Positions 1-10,354 of a DNA stretch of 52,223 nt are shown one piece after another. This DNA is from Gnomoniopsis sp. IMI 355080 (Eukaryota > Ascomycota > Sordariomycetes > Diaporthales > Gnomoniaceae). Position numbers and translations under genes: made by a program. Under the pieces are notes generated by a model. It was not told the origin of the DNA and made no database searches. It saw only the letters and a program-made list of their open reading frames with translations. Location of the stretch: NCBI GenBank assembly GCA_027946555.1, contig JAPEVC010000244.1:1-52223 (forward strand), read 5' to 3'. Numbering within the stretch: position 1 is the stretch's first letter; the number at the start of each line of letters is the position of its first letter.

Positions 1-926
1 GGGGGAGGCGAGGAGGGAGCGCAGGATGAGGGCGTCCTCGCGCAGCTTGGTGAAGATGATGGAGTTGATGATGGAGGAGGACATGGCGTTGAAGGAGTCC
101 GGGTAGAGGGTTTGAGGGACCAGGCCGTATTTCGTTACGAGATTGTAGACCATGTCCCACTGGCCGCCGTCGGACAGAGGTGCTTTGACGAGTGTTTGCA
201 CGAGGCGAGAGTCGAGGTCGAGGTCGGCGGTGTCGATGATTTGCTCGAGGAAGTAATTTGACTTCTCGAGTTTGTCCCTGCAAATATGTAGTCATGTCAA
301 CGTCTACTTGAATCTAGATGCATTACAAACACCAGTTTTGACTCCGTTCCCCAGCTACACTTACCAGAAGAACAGCCACGCCTGGCTCAATTCGAACGAC
401 TCAAGATTGTATTTCTGCATCAAGGCCACGCGGAAGACATTCGTCGCCGCGAACAGCCAACACCGGCCGCTGCTCCTCTGGTTCGTAATGGGCGCGCCCT
501 CAAAGGGTATCTTGATGTTGTAGATCTGCTGGTCGGCGATCTTGGCCTCACGAGAGGTCAGGACGTCACGAGGGTTTGCGGCGGAAAGGGCAGAGAGAGC
601 AAGTCTATAAAGCGCATATCTGTTAGGAAACGCCTCTTTTTTTGCTGAAATCACCACTAATTATCCAGTAGAGGGGGGCAATCACACCTGTTCTTGGGAT
701 CCTGCAACAGTCGGGTCTGCCAGTTCTCAAGCTGGCCCACATCCAGTGTGGACGGCGAGCGCCGCAGGGCGTCCAAGGTCTTCTCATTTAGTGAGCCGTG
801 CTCAAAGTTGTCGACCTCGACGAAGCCATCGTCGTTGATAGTCTGCTTCTTTTCCAATTCAAGGGCGCGGAGGCGCTCGGCAACGGCGCGCTGGGCCGCG
901 GTGGGCTTGGATTGTTCGGAACCCAT
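1..926 (-). CDS. LAP3: Bleomycin hydrolase / cysteine aminopeptidase C1 family, 5' part (cut by window edge)
   Basis: Cytosolic papain-fold cysteine aminopeptidase that trims peptides and inactivates bleomycin-type compounds. In the family it forms a homohexameric barrel. Three exons are visible: 926-688, 604-365 and 277 to beyond base 1. All junctions are GT-AG and in phase. The first exon (MGSEQSKPTAAQRAV...) is the variable N-terminus. The second carries the catalytic-cysteine motif NQRSSGRCWLFAA, with Cys at about residue 128, followed by FELSQAWLFFW|DKLEKSNYFLEQ across the second junction. The third contains SDGGQWDMVYNLVTKYGLVP. All three are hallmarks of the bleomycin hydrolase/PepC family. 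The catalytic His and Asn lie outside the window, so completeness cannot be judged. The start at 926 is the only ATG in frame before upstream stops. The symbol follows the yeast orthologue (LAP3/BLH1). Confidence 0.95.
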
Positions 927-1456
927 GGTTTTCCTTTCAAAGAAAATTGAAGAAAAAAGAAACTGCAAAGAAGGAGTAGTCACGACAAGAAGCGGCAAGT
1001 GAATAATAGGAGAAAGACGTGTAGGATTGAGGAGATAAGGAAGAGAGTTCAAGAAGGTTGAAGCCAGACGTGGGATGCATAGTAGACGAGGGGCTTATCA
1101 GTGCCTCAGCATGGGTGGGCAAAGATAGATGCTGTATAGCTTACTGCCTGTTTCGGAGTAGGATGTGTTCTTGCGGCCAATCATATTACATCGTTTTGTT
1201 CGGGATCTCCACGTGCGACTCGTAGTGGTGTCGTGTGATGAGAACCGTGGTGGCCGATGCCGTTACACCTCCTCTGGGGGATTGATTTGGAGGAGGGGAC
1301 GGCATCTCAGTTGCACCGGCGCCAGGATTGTATCTTGACAGAGTTATAAGCATTGCCGTCCCCTAATCCTCACTAGGTGTTTGTATAGGGAATTGAATGA
1401 CAACGTTGAACCAGCACGCCATTCAGTCTAACTACGGCTACTAGACGGCTTTGTTG
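927..1456. other. Intergenic: bleomycin hydrolase promoter and ankyrin gene 3' flank
   Basis: About 530 bp between the bleomycin hydrolase start and the ankyrin gene stop. Bases 940-1000 are purine-rich on the plus strand, which is pyrimidine-rich for the leftward gene and typical of a fungal 5' leader. No credible coding sequence was seen. Confidence 0.6.
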
Positions 1457-2275
1457 CTAATCCTCCTCCAGCGCCTTGACGCACTCAGGATGCTCAAAGA
1501 AAATGGCAACATCCTTAGGCGTCATTCCAGCCCCGTTACGAATATCCTTTCTCGCGCCTTTGCTCAATAGAAACTTAATGCTGTCAACTTTGCCATATGC
1601 AGCAGCGTTATGGAGAGCAGTTCCGCTGGACTCATTCAAATAATCCTTGTCTGATGGATCACTGTCCATATTAACATCCATGCCTCCTCCGTCCTCGCTC
1701 AGTAATATACGGAGTGCCTCGATGTGGCCTGCCCACGCGGCCGTACATAGAGGTTTGTTGCCCTTCCCGGTGGCCCCCTTCTTGAGCAGGTAACGGATCA
1801 ACTCTGGGTCAGATTCAATGCAGGCTCTCTCAAGCGGGTTTAAGCCTAGAAATGCATGTCGTTTATTGATATCAGCGCCGTGGTCGATAAGCCAGCGGCA
1901 GACGTCTGGATTGTACTCTCCTTGGACATCAATGGCGTGCTGAAGCAAAGTGCCCAAGTAGTCGAGGTCGCCATTCACATTCCAGCCATGCTTGACTAAG
2001 CATTCGAGTATAGGGGTGTGCGCGCCAGAGACGGCGGCCTCGTCGACGGGGACTGAGTTCACGAACGAGGGCCTGCGAGTGAGCATCAGATCCGCCGTGT
2101 CGACATAGCCCTCCTCGAGAGCGACCAGCAACGCCGGGTGAACCGCTTTATACTCGGAGCGGTCCAGGGGATCACCTAGCTGACTTAGCAGGCGTCGGAC
2201 TTCCTCAGTATCTTGCTGTTTCACTGCAGTCTGGAGGGCAGAGCCGAGCTCGTCCAGCGAAGTGGTCGGAGGCAT
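1457..2275 (-). CDS. Ankyrin-repeat protein, 272 aa
   Basis: A single-exon gene encoding a small soluble protein made almost entirely of ankyrin repeats, which serve as protein-binding scaffolds. Recognisable repeat units include PLERACIESDPELIRYLLKK, PLCTAAWAGHIEALRILLSE and TALHNAAAYGKVDSIKFLLS. The C-terminal unit is GMTPKDVAIFFEHPECVKAL. Units before residue 130 are more degenerate but keep helix spacing (VCRWLIDHGADINKRH). There is no signal peptide, membrane segment or other domain. The start is the first ATG of the open frame and is followed by a hydrophilic MPPTTSLDELGSALQTAV. Partner and function cannot be inferred. Many Pezizomycotina carry such short ankyrin proteins. Confidence 0.85.
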   Translation of the reverse strand: MPPTTSLDELGSALQTAVKQQDTEEVRRLLSQLGDPLDRSEYKAVHPALLVALEEGYVDTADLMLTRRPSFVNSVPVDEAAVSGAHTPILECLVKHGWNVNGDLDYLGTLLQHAIDVQGEYNPDVCRWLIDHGADINKRHAFLGLNPLERACIESDPELIRYLLKKGATGKGNKPLCTAAWAGHIEALRILLSEDGGGMDVNMDSDPSDKDYLNESSGTALHNAAAYGKVDSIKFLLSKGARKDIRNGAGMTPKDVAIFFEHPECVKALEED

Positions 2276-3735
2276 TCTGGGGCCGACGGAAGGAAGTCGC
2301 TAAGTTGAGAATCAAATGTAAAACTGGGAGGTCTAAAGAATGGAGAATAAGACTTAATTTTCACGGAGAATATAATCTGGTTGAAGAAGAAACAAAATGG
2401 ATTGCAAGAGCGTACTATATACGTTTCCCGAGGCTGTAATGTTCGACCGGCGTGTGAGTAATTTGTCAACTTGGAGTGCGGCGCAGCATGCCTGGGTCCA
2501 TTTGTATGCAACCTGGCCTTGTTGGGAAGGCTACGTTTGACAAGAGGCCTCATAGGCTGAATGGGGTATAGATGACAGGTAAGACGGCTGGCAGATAAGA
2601 CCAATCAGATCAGCAAGACTCACTGAAAACAGCCCGGCAATTGCATATGGTTATGCCAAACTACCAATGCTGAACAGGTTGAGAAGCAAGAAGAAGGTAG
2701 AAGAAAAGAGAAGAGCATATAAAGCAGACCATGGTAAAGAGGCCATGGATGTATGCAAGCAATAGCTTAATCTGCTAAGATCAGCAATAAACAGAATAGA
2801 ACTCTTGACCAGCAGCATTCCACAAGTACTAAACTGAATCACTAGACTGGCTAATTGTTTCAAAGTGACCACAACGTTGGACTGCTCATTTCAATTACAC
2901 TGATAGGCCCGAGGTCCCTTGTGAGTGTCCTGAGGTCTGTGTATCAACACATTTAGAGCAGATATGTGGGTACCTATGTACGTTTTGGGCCAACTGCAGG
3001 TGGGCCTTCGACGGGGGCAGTATGATTACCAGCCATACTGAATCGCTTAATATGTCGGATTGCCCATAATAGTTGGATGGACCAACAGACAAGCTTGAAC
3101 AAAATCCTGAAATAGAACTGCAGAGTGAATCACCAAGACTAAGATGAATGGAACGCTGACTCTTAGCCCAGCACTTTGGAAGTCGCCTTGGGGCCTCGAC
3201 CCATGAATGCTTGTCCCAACACATACATAGAATATGAATATCGTAAGCTAACCTCGAGGTCAGCTCACTCAGATGAGCTTCAATCTTGGGCCTCAAACTC
3301 AACATGAGCACCAACACACGGTAAAGCTCTCCACGATAGGGGCCGTCTCAAAATGATCCACTTGACTAGACTTGGATATGGGCCGCAGTACGGCATCAGT
3401 AGCTATTCTGGGGTCTCATGAGAATATGTGATCTATTGTGCCCAATATTCAAGGACTGGTAAATATGAAATAGATTATATCAGAGTCTCTATCACACTTG
3501 TTTGCATTCGCTGTCCATCATTCTTATCGACACTTATTCCATCATATTTTCAATATCTTAGCAAAGTCACCTATCCTTCCGGCACTGTCTTGTTCTAAGC
3601 ATCTCTCTGTTGTGCATTTCACTATAGCCTTCTCACATCTTTCCATTTCCTCCCCTTTACCTCCGACTGATTTCAATATATCTTCAACCTCCTATAGATA
3701 TCCAGTCTCTTCAATCTATCTTTGCCGTGTCGATC
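2276..3735. other. Intergenic, 1.46 kb, no gene recognised
   Basis: This region lies between the divergently oriented ankyrin gene and the secreted-protein locus. All six frames are broken into short pieces without recognisable domains. Bases 3590-3730 are rich in pyrimidine tracts on the plus strand (TTTCCTCCCCTTTACC and similar), consistent with a promoter and leader of the rightward gene. No repeat or RNA gene was seen. Confidence 0.55.
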
Positions 3736-4464
3736 ATGCAGTACCATAACGTCATCATCAGCCTGCTATTCACCACGGCTTTGGCAGCCCAACCAACTCT
3801 GGCTCAGCAGCGGGCACGTCAGGGACCACTCAAGATACGACTCCAGCCAATATTCCGGGTTTCATGACCGTGGAGACTTGCAAGAAGCTTTGTGATGCCG
3901 CGAAGGCGAAGAAACCGCTTTTCTATGGTCAATGTGATGTCGCTGCCGAGGAAGCCTGCGAGGGCACAGCAGACTTTCCTCGGCTGAAGGGCTATCACAC
4001 ACTCTCCCAGATCATGGCAGGATCAAAAGAAGAAGCAATAGTAGACTTCGGGAAGTACAAGGATGCCCCGGTTAATGCCTTGGGGACAAAAGGCCGCAAA
4101 GATCGCGGGCGCTGCCTACTGGCCCTCCTGCAGCCGAGCAATTTCTGAGCTGGCCGAAGGGGAAATCTATGTCCTGTTTCCTGATGCTAAGAACGTCTTG
4201 AACAACGGTGTCTTAGATTTCACCCTAGCAGGTGCCCGCAAGGAAAGTGTCTGGGAGTTTCACGAGTACCCCAAAGTCTGTGCAAACAAAAAGATTACCA
4301 AGTTGATTCACCTGGCTGCCAGCGATAAGGACTTCAAGGAGGACCTTACCGCCAAGTTGGAGGATGATCGCAAGGCTGGATGTCATGCGGCCGGAAAGAT
4401 TTCGACTACTGCAGATCTACCCGACAGCGTAAAAGCTAAACTGGCCGCTGGTAAATCGACCTAA
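3736..4464 (+). pseudogene. Small secreted protein with two compensating frame shifts (pseudogene or sequence errors)
   Basis: An ATG at 3736 opens a convincing signal peptide (MQYHNVIISLLFTTALAA). That frame stops at a TGA near 3863. The likely mature protein continues in the next frame from about 3780 to 4080: a Ser/Thr/Gly linker, then a Cys-containing segment with ETCKKLCDAAKAKK and FYGQCDVAAEEACEG. From about 4085 the protein-like sequence returns to the first frame (GAAYWPSCSRAISELAEGEIYV) and runs to the TAA ending at 4464. Signal peptide and C-terminus therefore share one frame, and the middle ~100 codons are shifted. The second shift lies in or near GGGGACAAAAGG, a short-homopolymer stretch. 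A 29-nt GT-AG stretch (3818-3846) would repair the first shift but is too short for a fungal intron. The cysteine pattern suggests an apoplastic or effector-like protein of about 240 aa. I do not recognise the family. Confidence 0.6.
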
Positions 4465-5390
4465 TAGCAGTAAGGGACTGCTTTGGAGGTGGAAACAGCT
4501 GTACTCTGAGAGCCGCTTTTGCCCTGCACCACCAGACTTGGACACCAACATGAACCCGCGGGCCCGGGCGTGGGTGTCTAGTATGTATAGATCATAGATT
4601 AGACTAGAAAACGTATCAAGAGCATATGGACTCACTTCATTATCTGAGCCTTGCATTATGATGTTATATATGTTTCTATCGGTGATTGGGACGGAGAAGT
4701 GCATCTTAACTACACCGGCGCTGGGGTTGCGTAGAGGCCATGAATGACAGACGTAGTCAGATCTGGGAAGTCGTCTAACTTCTTTTGTCATCACAATTCG
4801 TCTTTCCGAGGCACAAGTTGGACAATCATTACCCGACGTCGAGACTGACATGTCTGGCTGGAATGCAATGGAAAGAATAGCACGAGCCGCATTCTCGGAG
4901 CAGGGAGCCTCCCTTTGGACAACAGCCGTGCCCTCCAGCTGTCACAACATATATAAAACGGTTCCGCAACATGCAACCCCCCAGCTTGGGAAGACTGCTA
5001 CATTTTCCAAGAATCCAAGTGCAATTGTGTTCTCCAATGATGTACAATATTACCTATCGACTTCCTATTTAGTTTCAAGAAAAAAGGTCAAATGAGAAAC
5101 CGACAATCCCTAATTCCTGCTGTTCTGCCTCGCAGATGCAACTGGACCAACCAACATGAATTTTTTTTTTGTATTCAGCATCCCATGATTTCATTCTAGG
5201 CATCATTCTAGGCGTCATTCCATGAACCGTCATTACCTCATGCAGCTCACAAACAGCCAGCTTGTCCCCGCAAGAGATCGACACCGAGCTCAAGCCGAAC
5301 AGACGACGAGCTTCAGCGGAGCACCGAGCGAACACGTATGGACAGCTTGGAGGACCCAAACCAACCTCGTCTCCTCTCTCTCCGTCTCCT
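4465..5390. other. Intergenic, 0.93 kb, no gene recognised
   Basis: This lies between the secreted-protein locus and the 3' end of hex1, so it is a convergent 3'-3' region. Bases 5159-5170 hold a T homopolymer (TTTTTTTTTTTT). Just after it, 5196-5222 contains the near-duplicated CATTCTAGGCATCATTCTAG / GGCGTCATTCCATG. No domain-bearing frame was seen. Confidence 0.5.
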
Positions 5391-7812
5391 TTACAGAGAA
5401 GAGCCGTGCAGGGTCTTCATGTCGACCGCCATTTCTTGTCCATTGTGGTGGACCACCAGCACACGGACGGATCCGCGGCCTGAGTCGAAGGCCTTGGACA
5501 GGCGCTCCCACAGGTTGGACTGCTCACTGACGGGAAGGGACTGCTTGACATCGCCGGTCTCAGTCATGGCAACGACTGCGCACAAAATGTCAGCTTCTCG
5601 GAGGGGACTTATAAGGCATATAGCTGCGGAGAAGGGGACCGAGAAAAAAAGAACTCACCTGAACCATCTTGGAGGTCAAGGACGCGGTACTGCTTCATGA
5701 TCGGGCCACGCATCGTCTGGACAACCACACTCGGGGCAGGGTTGTGGACCTGGCTCGACTCCTCGTGCAGCTGCTTGGTGAAGAGATCGACACCCAGGTA
5801 GCGGTGTTGGCCGGTGGCGGCGGAGCTCGAGATGCGGATCACCTGGCACGGGTGGCCCTGGAGCATCAGGATGTCGCCGATGCGGATGTGGTGGCAGGGG
5901 ATTGTGACTGTGTAGGGCGGGTCCCCCTTCGAGTAAGCTGCTGTACTTCCATGGTGGCTGTGGCTTCGCCTTTCCACGACCTCAATCACCTCCCTGTGGG
6001 AAGTGGGGTGGACGATGCGGTCTGCCAACTTATGGAGGCCGTGCCGAAAGGAATGGTAGTGGCCTAACACGGGAGGTCCATGAGATTTAACGACAAAGGA
6101 AAATAAGGAAAAATGAATAAAGCAAAACTTGGGTTACTCACCATCCTCGTCAAAGAAACCCATCTCGACTTTGTGGTGGTGGTGGTGGTGGTGCTTGGGG
6201 CGGTAGGTGCGGTCGATCTCGACGGTCTCCTCAACACGGACGGTGTCCTTGTGCGAGGGGCGGATGTGAGAAGGCTCGACGGTGGTCTCGTCGATGTGGA
6301 CGGTTTCCTTGAAGGAAGAAGCGGGTCGGCGGTGGTGTCCGTCGACGGTGGTTTCGTCTATACGGATGGTTTCCTTGAAGGAAGAAGCAGGCCGGCGGTG
6401 ATGTCCGTCGACAGTGGTTTCGTCTACACGGATGGTCTCCTTGAAGGAAGAAGCGGGACGGCGGTATGCTCCGTCGACGGTGGTCTCGTCTACGCGAACA
6501 GTCTCCTTGACAACGGCAGGTCGGCGGTGCTTGCCGTCGACAACAGTCTCGGTAATATGAACGTCCTCACGATAGCCTGGCTGGTATCGAGCACGGTACT
6601 CACGCTCGATCTTGTCAATGGGGCTAAAGTGCTGGTCGTGCACGTGTTGGTGGTCGTGGTGATCGTGGTGTCGGTGAGCGTCAATCTCAATCCGGGTATC
6701 AGAGTAAGATGAGCGAGCAGGTCTATTGAGAAAGAAGCTTGAGGTCAGTATTTACTTGTTTATGTGAGATTTTGTATTGGTCTTTTGATTGATTGACTTC
6801 CGGCCAAGACGCCCGGAAACAGGTCGATGTGCCAGAACTGCTTGGCCCACAAAGCTATTTTCTTCCTGCTTTGCTCGCTGCGTGCTTGCTGGCTAGCCCA
6901 CAATAAGCGCATCAAGGGTTTGCATGACAGCTGCGAGGCGGGAGTTGGGGTGGGGGGCGTCATCTGGCGGAGCAGCTCGAAGAAAAAGACTGCAAAGGAA
7001 ACAGATGGGTATTGTCAATACCTAGACTGTTGCTCCTTGAGCTCCTCGTGGAAGTACTCCTCACGACGGACCCCGGGTTGGCGGTAGCGACCGTCCTCGC
7101 GCTCCCTGATGATGCGGATCTCCTCTTCAGAGTACCGCTGGTCCCTGCGAGGGGGCCGGTCGGCAGAAGCAGAGTGGGAAGAGTAGACACTACCTTCCCG
7201 CCCAGGCCTGTGGTGGGGAAGTTGGACCTTCACCTCCTCGTGGGTGGTTTGGACCGACTCCTTCTGCTCGACGTCACGGTACGCCGAAGGGAAGATGCTG
7301 AAGGGGACGGGGACTCTTGCTTCAAAATCCAGCTTGACTGCCTGGGTGTGCGCACAGAGTTGTCTTCTCCTCTTGCCCTGTTCTCAGACGATGACACTGC
7401 TGTCAAGGTCTGCGAAAAGGAAAAGAAGAAAAGATTCCTCTGGCTTCTTCCTGGGGGAAAGAAGTCGAACGAGAAGAGAGAAAAGAGAAGGACCCTACCA
7501 ATTAGACGGGACTCCTTCTGTTTGGACTCTGACTTTTTCGATCGAGAGAGGAATTGGGGCAAACCCGGGTGAGTCTTGGTTGGTGAGGTGCAGGTTGGGA
7601 GTTGCGAGGCTAACCTGGGGGTTGTCTGGTAGATATGAGTTGGAGGACAGAAACAACAATAACACAGGAGAGAGGGGGAAAAAACAGAGGCAAAGCAGAC
7701 GAGGGAAAAAGAGATGGCGGGCTGTTGAAATAGTCCACCGCAACAGCGCCAGTCCGGAGAAGCTACCCCTACCTGGACCGGGGCAGGACAGGGCTGAGGG
7801 GGGTCCGTTCAT
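5391..7812 (-). CDS. hex1: HEX1, Woronin body major protein (long form with repeat extension)
   Basis: HEX1 self-assembles into the crystalline core of Woronin bodies, the peroxisome-derived organelles that plug septal pores after wounding. The conserved core is unmistakable: TVTIPCHHIRIGDILMLQG, SAATGQHRYLGVDLFTKQL, APSVVVQTMRGPIMKQYRVL, AMTETGDVKQSLPV and SGRGSVRVLVV. Proposed exons are 7812-7773, 7337-7022, 6722-6142, 6063-5659 and 5575-5391. All junctions are GT-AG and in phase, giving 508 aa. The last three exons are firm. The first 40-nt exon (MNGPPSALSCPGP) is the only upstream ATG that fits and is uncertain. The extension holds charged 22-residue repeats and a His7 tract. An internal ATG at 6163 (MGFFDEDGHYHSF) would give a 203-aa short form close to the usual HEX1 length, so two isoforms by alternative start or splicing are likely. 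The C-terminus reads HGSSL rather than the expected SRL peroxisomal signal. Confidence 0.95.
6277..6560 (-). repeat. 66-nt in-frame tandem repeat in hex1 exon 3
   Basis: The marker CGAC followed by GGTGGT-type sequence recurs at 6277, 6343, 6409, 6475 and 6538. That is three exact 66-nt steps and one 63-nt step. On the minus strand each unit encodes a 22-residue motif around (I/V)DETTVDGxHRRPASSFKET. Sequence drift between units is mostly synonymous or conservative, suggesting the peptide is under selection. Confidence 0.9.
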
Positions 7813-10290
7813 CTCTCTGGAGTCAGTTCTTCCTGTCACAAGCTGAGAAGTATGTTTACTTCCCAAGGGGTGGGGGGTGGTGGGAGGAGTGTGCTGAAAG
7901 CTGCAAGGAGTGCATAGCACCAAGGCGTCTGTTTATCCCAGCCCTGATTGAGCCTAGACGGAAGCATTCAAGGATCTGAGCTCTAGATAACCCTTGTCGA
8001 TTGGGACCGAGACCCACCACGAGGGTTGCCAGATACCTACCTAACCTACCTCCTACCTTGGGTACCTAGTGAGTGATACGAGGCACTTACTATGTACGTA
8101 CAGTGCTATGCTCATACCTCGACGAGCGATGGGACGCGGAGGCAATTGAGTAAAAGTAAAACTGCTCAACATCACCATACCAATTGGTCCGTACTGACCG
8201 ATCCAGAAGAAAGGCTGTCAGATCTTCAGAGATTTACACACATGGTACAGCAGATATATACGGGACGCGCCGGTTCAGGGGCCGACCGCAGGCCGCCTCA
8301 GAGACTAAAGACGTGTGCTTGTCATAGCTAGGTACTTGTCATTGACTGCTTCTACAGCAGTACGACCCAGGTAATTCAATGGTACACGTGAGGTACCTCC
8401 CAAAGTCAGCCCAAATGACGACCACCCTAGAAAGTTACTTACCCAACCACCACGATTTTCCCAATCCATCCAGTCGGCATCCAGCACCATCGCCGCGGCC
8501 CATAATTTACAAGAGTCTCCGATCCCATCTCTCAAGGCTTTTTTGCTTCCGCAGTGGAACTTGTTCAAATGCACGGCGCAGAACTGGGTATGTTCGATGG
8601 CTGGGGAAGTGGAGCTGCCCAGCTCCCTCCCCCGAATGCTGGAAGGCTTCAGCCGAGACGAACGTCGCCGCAGTCGCGGACAAAGAACACGCACGCAATT
8701 GGGGGGGAGGGGGATCGGGGCCATCTCATGGCTTGTCCCAACCACTCGCCCAGCCCGACACTTTTTTTCTCCCCTTCCTTTTTTCCTTCTCCCTGCACGC
8801 CCTGGAAAGCATATTCCATGCTGCTTACCTGCTCATCCCGGGAAAGCGTGGAGTGTGTTCATTGGGGCCGATGCTGTATGATGCGAGCTGACCATCCACG
8901 ACTTATGCATGTTCTTCACTGCCCAATTGTGTCCATGACGATGAAGAATGCCCAATTGACAAAAGCCTATGGTTTTATCTTCTTCCCTCCCGCCTCGTCC
9001 CGAGGTCGAACAGGAAATGCCATCATGCGGAGCCATTTCATATAAACTCAACGATGCAAAACTTATTCTTCTCCCCAAAACGCCAGGAACATGCTTCGAC
9101 AATTTTCTCGGATCTCCAGGGCGATGGCTGGGTGGTTGCTATGGAAACGAATATGCCAAGCGGCAGGCCGATGTAACCCAACATTTTGACCCCTGACGAG
9201 GTCACACCTCACATGTCACTGTGCCATTCACCAGCAAACACTACGGGTGAGGCTCGATTTCAAACATCCCGTCTTCTTTCGCACAGACGGAGCTCCGTAG
9301 ACCTTTGGCGATGAACTACAGATCGACGGGAATCGATCAATTTCTCTTGCATTAGGTCGTCGTCTGAACTTGGAGTTGACAGCAAGAGATGTTAAGGCGA
9401 CGGATTGCTACCATATATTACGACTTAAGTCTGCAGGTCTCGAAACGCTCTTCGTTCCTTCACGCCTCCTCAAAAACACTATAGGGCTGTATAAGGCGAT
9501 GAAGTTCGTACAAGCGTGTTTTCACCCGTACAACCTTGGAACACCATCCGATATCTTTGGAGGCGTAAGCAGCAATTGAATCGGTATCGCTGCGCCAGAA
9601 CATATCAATGTCTACCCGATGCACCAGAGTTTGCGGGTCGTCCACTTATCAAAGCGTTGCTGGGCTCAAAAATTCTCAGATTACATGTGATGGTGAAGCA
9701 GTGCGTTTCGAGAAGTGCAGAAGCAGGAAAAGTCGTGGTATATTGTAGCAATTCGTCGCGTTTGCTTCTCTTCTGTCAATCAAGGTTGCGAGACTTTAAT
9801 CACAGCCTTTATTTATTGGAGGGCGTGACCGGCGCCAGCCTCTGGCTACCTACTTGTCAATGTTGACAGCTGGTAAGGCCCTTCGGGCCAGAGCCTTCCG
9901 CTCTTGTAATTCCTCTCTGCAACAGCAAACAAGCAGATGAGTACGATCGGTTCCTCTTCAAATCTATTGAATGAGATGTCAGTGTATCTGTCTGTCAGTC
10001 CCTGCGCTTTAGGTGTTAGACGCGCAGGAAATCGTGATTTCAATTACAAGTACATAATCTGAGGACATAAGTAGGACGCATGATATATACGACTACGAGA
10101 CGTGTATGTTGAAAGAGTAATGAATAGTGTTATCGAATTTCAGGTCCTAGAGACATCTATGAATCTCCCATCCGATCCGTGCCTGAATATCTAGGTAGAT
10201 TCATGGCTATGATCTGTCAAGGAAATGACTTCCTTGTTCGAACGTATTCATGCATCTGCCCAATATCAACCTGGCCGAACAACTGGTTCT
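7813..10290. other. Intergenic, 2.5 kb: hex1 upstream region and unassigned DNA
   Basis: Long upstream region of hex1. It contains TACCTACCTAACCTACC and GGGTACCTAG near 8033-8070, members of a dispersed AGGTACCT-type family. Homopolymer-rich stretches occur near 8700-8790 (GGGGGGGAGGGGG and T/C runs). Several 60-170 codon frames exist on both strands at 8300-9100, but they overlap each other, lack recognisable motifs and are probably chance. Nothing else could be supported. Confidence 0.45.
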
Positions 10291-10354
10291 CTAACTTTCG
10301 CTAAAATGGTCTTCTGATGGAGAGCGATCTCTCGTGTAACCAAGGCCTTCGGGG

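Noticed and set aside
3818..3846. 29-nt GT-AG segment that would restore frame in the secreted-protein locus
   Set aside because: Too short for a fungal spliceosomal intron and would not explain the second shift near 4085.
8305..8891. Overlapping frames of 110-170 codons on both strands
   Set aside because: Several overlap in conflicting frames, some lack an ATG, and none shows recognisable protein sequence.
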